From: CADEDH01 sp050330635
GTDB taxonomy: Bacteria; Actinomycetota; Acidimicrobiia; Acidimicrobiales; SZUA-35
NCBI GenBank assembly: GCA_050330635.1
Contig: JBHJNQ010000015.1
Span: 1-64,000, forward strand
Reading direction: 5' to 3'
DNA length: 64,000 nucleotides
The notes beneath the pieces were generated by a model. That model was not told the origin of the DNA and did not search any database. It saw only the letters and a list, made by a program, of their open reading frames with translations. Numbering within the stretch: the stretch's first letter is position 1; each line of letters starts with the position of its first letter. A program made the translations under genes and the position numbers. Shown piece by piece: positions 59,654-64,000 of this stretch.

Positions 59654-60970
59654 TCAGCGGCCGGGGGCGCCGGTGACGAGCCAGTCGTCGCTCCGCCACC
59701 GCCACCACACGGCCACCGCCCGCAGCACCATGTAGGCGTTGAGGGTGGCCCACAACCAGCCCAGGCCGGCCCCGGTGACGAGCACGGCCGCCCCCATGGC
59801 GGCGAACACGACCGACACCGCCAGCATCGACCGCCCGAGGTAGCGGAAGTCGCCGGCCCCGATGAGGATCCCGTCGAGGGCGAACACGTACCCGTTGACC
59901 GGTTCGGCCAGCGCCACCCACACCAGCACGGAGGCGGTGGCCGCCAGCACCTCGGGATCGTTGCTGAAGACGGAGGCGATGGGCCCGCGGAAGGCGACGA
60001 TGGCCACCGCCGCCACCACCCCCACCGCCACGTCGAGCTCGATCATGCGTCGGGCGGCGCCTCGGGCCCGCTCGACCGCCCCGGCGCCGAGCCACCGCCC
60101 GGTGAGGGCCTGCCCGGCGATGGCCACGGCGTCGAGGGCGAGGGCCAGGGTCGACCACACCTGCAGGCCGACCTGGTGGGCGCCCACCTCGGCCACCCCG
60201 ATCCGGGCGGCGATGGCGGTGCCGAACGTGAACGACCCCCGCAGGGCCAGCGTGCGGAGGATCAGTGGCTGGCCGGCGGCGAGGAGCCGCCGCATGATGG
60301 CCACGTCGACGGCCAGTCCGACCCGGCGCCGGCGGGCCCATCCGAGGACCCGGTGGGCGTAGACCACGCCGCCACCGATCTCGGCCACCACGGTGGCGAG
60401 GGCGGAGGCCCCGATCCCGTAGCCCACCCCAAATATCAGGACCGACTCGATCACGAGGTTGGCCGTCGCCGTGGCGACGGCGATGAGGAGCGGTGTCCGG
60501 GTGTTCTGGCGGCCGTGGAAGGCCCCGCCACCGGCCAGGGTCAGGAGGAGGAACGGCAAACCGACGGTGCTGATGCGCAGGTAGAGGAGGCCGGCGTCGA
60601 GGGCCCGACCCGAGCCGCCGAGGAGGCGCAGGAGGGGCTCGGCTGCCGCCGCCACCACGACGGCGAACACCACGCCGAGGGCGATGGCCAGCCACAGTCC
60701 CTGGACCGAGACCCGTACCGCCTCGTCCTCCCGTTCGGCCCCGAGGAGCCGGGCCACCGTCGCCGTGGTGCCGTAGGCGAGGAAGATCATCAACCCGTGC
60801 ACGGTGAGCAGCACGGTGGTGGCCAGGGCCAGTCCGGCCAGCTCCGTCGTGCCCAGATGGCCGACGATGGCGGTGTCGGCCAGCACATAGAGCGGCGCCG
60901 CCACCAGGGTTCCCAGCGCGGGGACGGCCAATCGGGCGATGTCGCGATCGTGGGGGGAGCGGAGCCTCAC
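59654..60970 (-). CDS. MATE-family (DinF-like) efflux protein
   Basis: The 438-residue polytopic protein has about twelve hydrophobic segments. It shows the two-fold MATE pattern: LAVPALGTLVAAPLYVLADTAIVGHLGTTELAGLAL near the start and the related GVAEVGAHQVGLQVWSTLALALDAVAIAGQALTGRWLG in the second half. Such proteins export drugs or metabolites using H+ or Na+. The GTG start has CATACT ending 6 nt upstream. It is convergent with gatB (31-bp gap). The substrate is unknown. Confidence 0.92.
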   Translation of the reverse strand: MRLRSPHDRDIARLAVPALGTLVAAPLYVLADTAIVGHLGTTELAGLALATTVLLTVHGLMIFLAYGTTATVARLLGAEREDEAVRVSVQGLWLAIALGVVFAVVVAAAAEPLLRLLGGSGRALDAGLLYLRISTVGLPFLLLTLAGGGAFHGRQNTRTPLLIAVATATANLVIESVLIFGVGYGIGASALATVVAEIGGGVVYAHRVLGWARRRRVGLAVDVAIMRRLLAAGQPLILRTLALRGSFTFGTAIAARIGVAEVGAHQVGLQVWSTLALALDAVAIAGQALTGRWLGAGAVERARGAARRMIELDVAVGVVAAVAIVAFRGPIASVFSNDPEVLAATASVLVWVALAEPVNGYVFALDGILIGAGDFRYLGRSMLAVSVVFAAMGAAVLVTGAGLGWLWATLNAYMVLRAVAVWWRWRSDDWLVTGAPGR

Positions 60971-61063
60971 CGGCCGAGTATGGCGACCGAGTGCCCGGCG
61001 ACCACCCGCCGCAACTCGATGCCCCCCGGCAGGGCGGCCGAAACCGGCCTGCGGACGGTCGAC

Positions 61064-61822
61064 TCAGGCCACGTTGGCCCGATCGAGCCGCCACGACGTC
61101 AGGGCCACCGCCACCAGCGGCACCACGATGGACACGATCACGCCGGTGGTCAGGGCCCGCTCGGCCAACGGGAGCTCGAGGTCGGTCATCTTGGCCAGCA
61201 CCGACGACGGGTAGGTGTTGATCGACAGCCGGGCCGCCCCCTGCCCGACCCGGGCCACGAAGAACTCCCAGATGAAGACGTAGAGCAGGCCCCAGATGAG
61301 CGATCGGCGGAGCAGCAACCCGAACAGGGTGAACAGGCCGGTGTAGGCCGCGGTGGCGAGCATGCTGGCCACGGCTGCGGCCAGAGCCGTCGACCCGTCG
61401 CCGGTGCCGATGAGGGTGGCCAGCACCACGCCGGGCACAACAGCCGGCACCGCCACCGTGAGGGAGGCCAGCCACGCCGCAAGGGCCAGCATCCACCGGG
61501 GGTTGGGTCGCAGCCACAGGTAAACGAGGGTCTCGTCCTCGACGAGCTGGCCCAACGACGAGCTGGCCAGCACGAGCGACAGGATGGGGACGAGGAGCCC
61601 CAGTCCGAACACCCACAGCAGCCCGACGACCGCCTCGATTCGGTCGACCTCGTCGACGTTGCCGTTGATCAGCGCCGCCGTCAGCACGAGGATGCCGATC
61701 ATGACGCCGGCCAGCCCGATCCGGCCCGCGGTGACCTGTTGGCGCAGGAGGAGCCGGTAGAGGCCGACGAGGGCCGTCCCGGCGCCGCCGGTGGCCGTGG
61801 GGGGTGACGTCGCGGTGGTCAT
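61064..61822 (-). CDS. ABC-2 type transporter permease
   Basis: The 252-residue membrane protein has six hydrophobic segments, beginning with IGLAGVMIGILVLTAALI. It includes LGQLVEDETLVYLWLRPNPRWMLALAAWLASLT, typical of ABC-2 export permeases that pair with a single ATPase. The ATG overlaps the stop of the upstream ATPase by 4 nt. It is the last gene of a four-gene locus. The substrate is not evident. Confidence 0.87.
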   Translation of the reverse strand: MTTATSPPTATGGAGTALVGLYRLLLRQQVTAGRIGLAGVMIGILVLTAALINGNVDEVDRIEAVVGLLWVFGLGLLVPILSLVLASSSLGQLVEDETLVYLWLRPNPRWMLALAAWLASLTVAVPAVVPGVVLATLIGTGDGSTALAAAVASMLATAAYTGLFTLFGLLLRRSLIWGLLYVFIWEFFVARVGQGAARLSINTYPSSVLAKMTDLELPLAERALTTGVIVSIVVPLVAVALTSWRLDRANVA

Positions 61823-62826
61823 GGCCCTCCAACCAGGTAGCGGAACACGCTCTCGAGATCGTCGTCGAGCGGGGTCAGCTCGTAGAGCCGGGCCCCCACC
61901 TGGCGACACGCCGCCGGCAGCATCCGCCGGAAGGCCCGGACGTCGTGGGTGGTGATTTCGACCTCCTCGTCACCGTCGACCCGGCACCCCGTCACCGCCG
62001 GGGTCTGGAGGAGGGTGGCGGCCACGAGCCGGGCCTGCTGGCACCGGACCCGGAGGCGGAGGGGCTGGTCGTCCATGAGGGCCCGGATGGCGTGGAAGTT
62101 ACCCTGGGCCGCCAGCCGTCCCTTGGCCACCACCAGCACGTGCGACCCGAACCGCTCCACCTCGTCGAGCACGTGGCTCGACACCAGCACCGTGATCCCC
62201 TGCTCGCCGAGTGCGTGGAACAGGGTGATCATGTGGCGCCGCTGCCGGGGGTCCAACCCGTTCAGCGGCTCGTCGAGAACCAGGACCGTCGGCTGGTGGA
62301 CGATGGCCTGGGCGATCTTCACCCGCTGCCGCATGCCCTTGGAGAAGGCGCCGACGGGTCGGGCCATGTCAGGGTCGAGCTCGACTGCCCCCAGCGCCGC
62401 CCGGGCCCGCTCCTCCGGGGCGTCGAGCCGGCTGAGCTTGGCCGCCAGCGTCACCACGTCGAGGGCCTGCTCCCGCTCGAACACCCCGTCCTGCTGGGGT
62501 ACGAGACCGATCCGGGATCGGGCTGCGGCGTCGGTGCGGGGATCGCCGCCGGCGACCATGATGGCCCCGGTCGACGGTGGGGTCAGGCCGCACAGGAGGC
62601 GGATCAGGGTGGACTTGCCGGCCCCGTTCGGCCCGAGCAGGGCGGTGACCCCGGGGCGGACGGCGAACGTCACGTCGGACACCGCCACCAGTGAGCCGAA
62701 CGACTTCGACAGGCCCCGGGCCACGATGGTGGCGTCGGGCGGCGGCCAGGCCGAGGGCGGCGGGGGCGGCGGCAGGCCGGGACCGGGGGCGGCGGCGGGG
62801 GCCACGGCGGTCGGGTGGTCGGTCAT
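61819..62826 (-). CDS. ABC transporter ATP-binding protein
   Basis: The 335-residue protein starts at ATG 62826, overlapping the upstream permease stop. A 45-residue Pro/Ala-rich leader (APAAAPGPGLPPPPPPSAW) precedes the ATPase domain. Walker A is LLGPNGAGKST, the Q-loop region is GLVPQQDGVFE, the signature is FSKGMRQRVKIAQ (FSKGM in the LSGGQ position) and Walker B is VLVLDEPLNGLDP. The C-terminal 90 residues form the DUF4162-like accessory domain. It most likely drives the following permease. Confidence 0.94.
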   Translation of the reverse strand: MTDHPTAVAPAAAPGPGLPPPPPPSAWPPPDATIVARGLSKSFGSLVAVSDVTFAVRPGVTALLGPNGAGKSTLIRLLCGLTPPSTGAIMVAGGDPRTDAAARSRIGLVPQQDGVFEREQALDVVTLAAKLSRLDAPEERARAALGAVELDPDMARPVGAFSKGMRQRVKIAQAIVHQPTVLVLDEPLNGLDPRQRRHMITLFHALGEQGITVLVSSHVLDEVERFGSHVLVVAKGRLAAQGNFHAIRALMDDQPLRLRVRCQQARLVAATLLQTPAVTGCRVDGDEEVEITTHDVRAFRRMLPAACRQVGARLYELTPLDDDLESVFRYLVGGP

Positions 62827-63707
62827 CGCCGCACCAGCAGCGTCCTGTACCGGTACCAGATCCACCCGACCGACAGGCCGACCCAGGCGGCGCAGGCCAG
62901 CCACAACGTCCAGGTCGGGTTCTCGCTCGCCGGCCACCCGCCCTCGATCTCGCCGTGGATGCGGAAGATGAGGGCCCGGGGGAGGAAGAGGAGGTTGAGG
63001 AGCCGGAGGTGGGGGGTGACCTCACCCAGATCGACCACGATGTCGGTGATCGTCGCCGACCCGGGGATGAGGGCGAGGATGGTGGCGGTGGCGACGCTCG
63101 TGCGGTCGGTGGTGGCCCCCACGGCCAGCGACACCGCGGTGTACAGCGAGCCGATCACCGCCGACGAGATCAGGATCCGGCCGAACACCCGCAACCACTC
63201 GCCGAAACCGTCGGGGCCGAGGTTCTGGAGGCTGAAGGCGATCAGCATCAGCAGCGGAGGGCCGAGGGTGACGAGGAGCAGCATGGCGAACACGCTGAGG
63301 GCCTTGCCCATCAGGTAGGTGGGCCGGCTCAGGGGGGAGGCGAGGTACACGCCGAGCAGCCCGGTCCGCCGATCGGCGCACAACAGCTCGGGGCTGACGA
63401 ACCCGGCCAGGAGGTAGATGGTGGCGGCCACGAAGCCGTAGTAGCCGGCGTAGGTCGGGAGGAACTCCTCGGTACCGACGGGGACGATGGCGGCGATGCC
63501 GGTGAAGACGGTGGCCGGGAGGTAGGCCATCACGATGATGGCGAACGGGACCACCTTGTGGCGGGCCGAACGCCCGAAGCCGAGTGCGTGGCGGATGCTG
63601 TACTTGACGAGGGAGCGGATGGCACCCCGGACCTCGGTCCGCTCGCCCTCGTAGCGGCGGTAGCCGCGGTCGTAGATCCGGGCCTCGTCGACCATCGGAT
63701 CGGTCAT
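62823..63707 (-). CDS. ABC-2 type transporter permease
   Basis: The 294-residue protein has an N-terminal cytoplasmic segment (IYDRGYRRYEGERTEVRGAIRSL). About six membrane segments follow, such as VVPFAIIVMAYLPATVFTGIAAIVP, with SPELLCADRRTGLLGVYLASPLSRPTYLMGKALS in the usual position. The start overlaps the stop of the preceding ATPase and the end overlaps the start of the next ATPase, so the locus is tightly coupled. Its own partner is probably the truncated ATPase upstream. Confidence 0.87.
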   Translation of the reverse strand: MTDPMVDEARIYDRGYRRYEGERTEVRGAIRSLVKYSIRHALGFGRSARHKVVPFAIIVMAYLPATVFTGIAAIVPVGTEEFLPTYAGYYGFVAATIYLLAGFVSPELLCADRRTGLLGVYLASPLSRPTYLMGKALSVFAMLLLVTLGPPLLMLIAFSLQNLGPDGFGEWLRVFGRILISSAVIGSLYTAVSLAVGATTDRTSVATATILALIPGSATITDIVVDLGEVTPHLRLLNLLFLPRALIFRIHGEIEGGWPASENPTWTLWLACAAWVGLSVGWIWYRYRTLLVRR

Positions 63708-64000
63708 CCCAACCGCTCCACGAACACGTCCTCCAACGAGAGCCGGCGCCGGTCGAGTCGGACGATCCCGACGCCGGCGTCGACGCAGGCGTCGCGGGCG
63801 GCGTCGAACACGGAGTCGTCGCCGTCGACGCTGAGATGGCGTCCCTCGGCCCTGGCCTCCAGGCCCCGTCGGCGCAGGTCGTCGGCCACCGCCGCCACCG
63901 TCGAGTCGACGGCGTCGAGCTCGAGACGGATGCCGTGCTCGCCCTCGCCCCGCAGCTCGGCGATGGGGCCCGACACCAGGGTCCGGCCGTTGCCGATGAT
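63704..64000 (-). CDS. ABC transporter ATP-binding protein, C-terminal part only (runs off window)
   Basis: The frame is open from the window edge (IIGNGRTLVSGPIAELRGEGE) to the stop at 63704. The visible 98 residues are the end of an ATPase domain (the IGNGRTLVSGP strand after the H-loop) plus the accessory C-terminal domain, ending LSLEDVFVERLG, a common end of ABC-2 ATPases. Walker A, the signature and Walker B lie outside the window. It is the first visible gene of the four-gene export locus. Confidence 0.88.
   Translation of the reverse strand: MIGNGRTLVSGPIAELRGEGEHGIRLELDAVDSTVAAVADDLRRRGLEARAEGRHLSVDGDDSVFDAARDACVDAGVGIVRLDRRRLSLEDVFVERLG

Overview
The window is about 70% or more G+C by eye, densely coding, with GTG starts, ATGA/TGATG overlaps and strong G/C preference at third codon positions. 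It reads as a chromosomal segment of a high-GC actinobacterium. An Acidimicrobiia-like lineage is my inference from gene order, the separate ATP synthase delta subunit beside two b-type subunits, and the unusual gene set; no marker gene here proves it. I see no rRNA, tRNA, CRISPR array, intact transposase or phage gene.

Region 1 (1-25156, + strand except ridA) is a housekeeping block close to the classic actinobacterial order: argS (partial), lysA, [ridA on the - strand], hom, thrC, rho, rpmE, an unknown gene, prfA, prmC, a cyclic-nucleotide-domain gene, rpiB, glyA, a WecA-like transferase, then the F1Fo ATP synthase operon (atpZ-like, atpI-like, a, c, b, b', delta, alpha, gamma, beta, epsilon) and glpX. 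It covers aspartate-family amino acid synthesis, transcription and translation termination, one-carbon metabolism, envelope glycan initiation and energy conversion. Compared with Mycobacterium, thrB is missing, thrC is the long enterobacterial/yeast type, and tsaC lies elsewhere.

Region 2 (25164-32067) is mixed: PPK2-type polyphosphate kinase, a J-domain-like protein, a small hydrolase, an MFS transporter, MscL, a zinc-finger rhomboid protease, a SRPBCC protein and a methyltransferase.

Region 3 (32108-44656) holds a membrane/MoxR gene set (membrane protein, DUF4129, DUF4350, MoxR ATPase, DUF58, then SpoIIM on the - strand divergent from RDD). This matches the mycobacterial Rv3689-Rv3695 order, but about 5.5 kb of metabolic genes (ThDP enzyme, PPOX-fold flavoprotein, FAD monooxygenase, DUF3500) sits between DUF58 and SpoIIM. 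The block is flanked on the left by 41-bp tandem repeats. On the right is a roughly 690-bp non-coding stretch with inverted repeats and a broken metallo-beta-lactamase-fold gene. This is the most island-like part of the window.

Region 4 (44677-59622) is dominated by tRNA and DNA maintenance: cysteine desulfurase, mnmA, tsaC, a membrane protein, ligA, an anchored unknown protein, a PASTA Ser/Thr kinase, an SCP2-like protein, a ferredoxin, an MBL-fold hydrolase and gatCAB. Region 5 (59654-64000, - strand) has a MATE exporter and a four-gene ABC export locus whose first ATPase runs off the window.

A recurring regulatory theme is a TANNNT hexamer ending 6-8 nt before the start codon, with no convincing Shine-Dalgarno, which implies many leaderless mRNAs.
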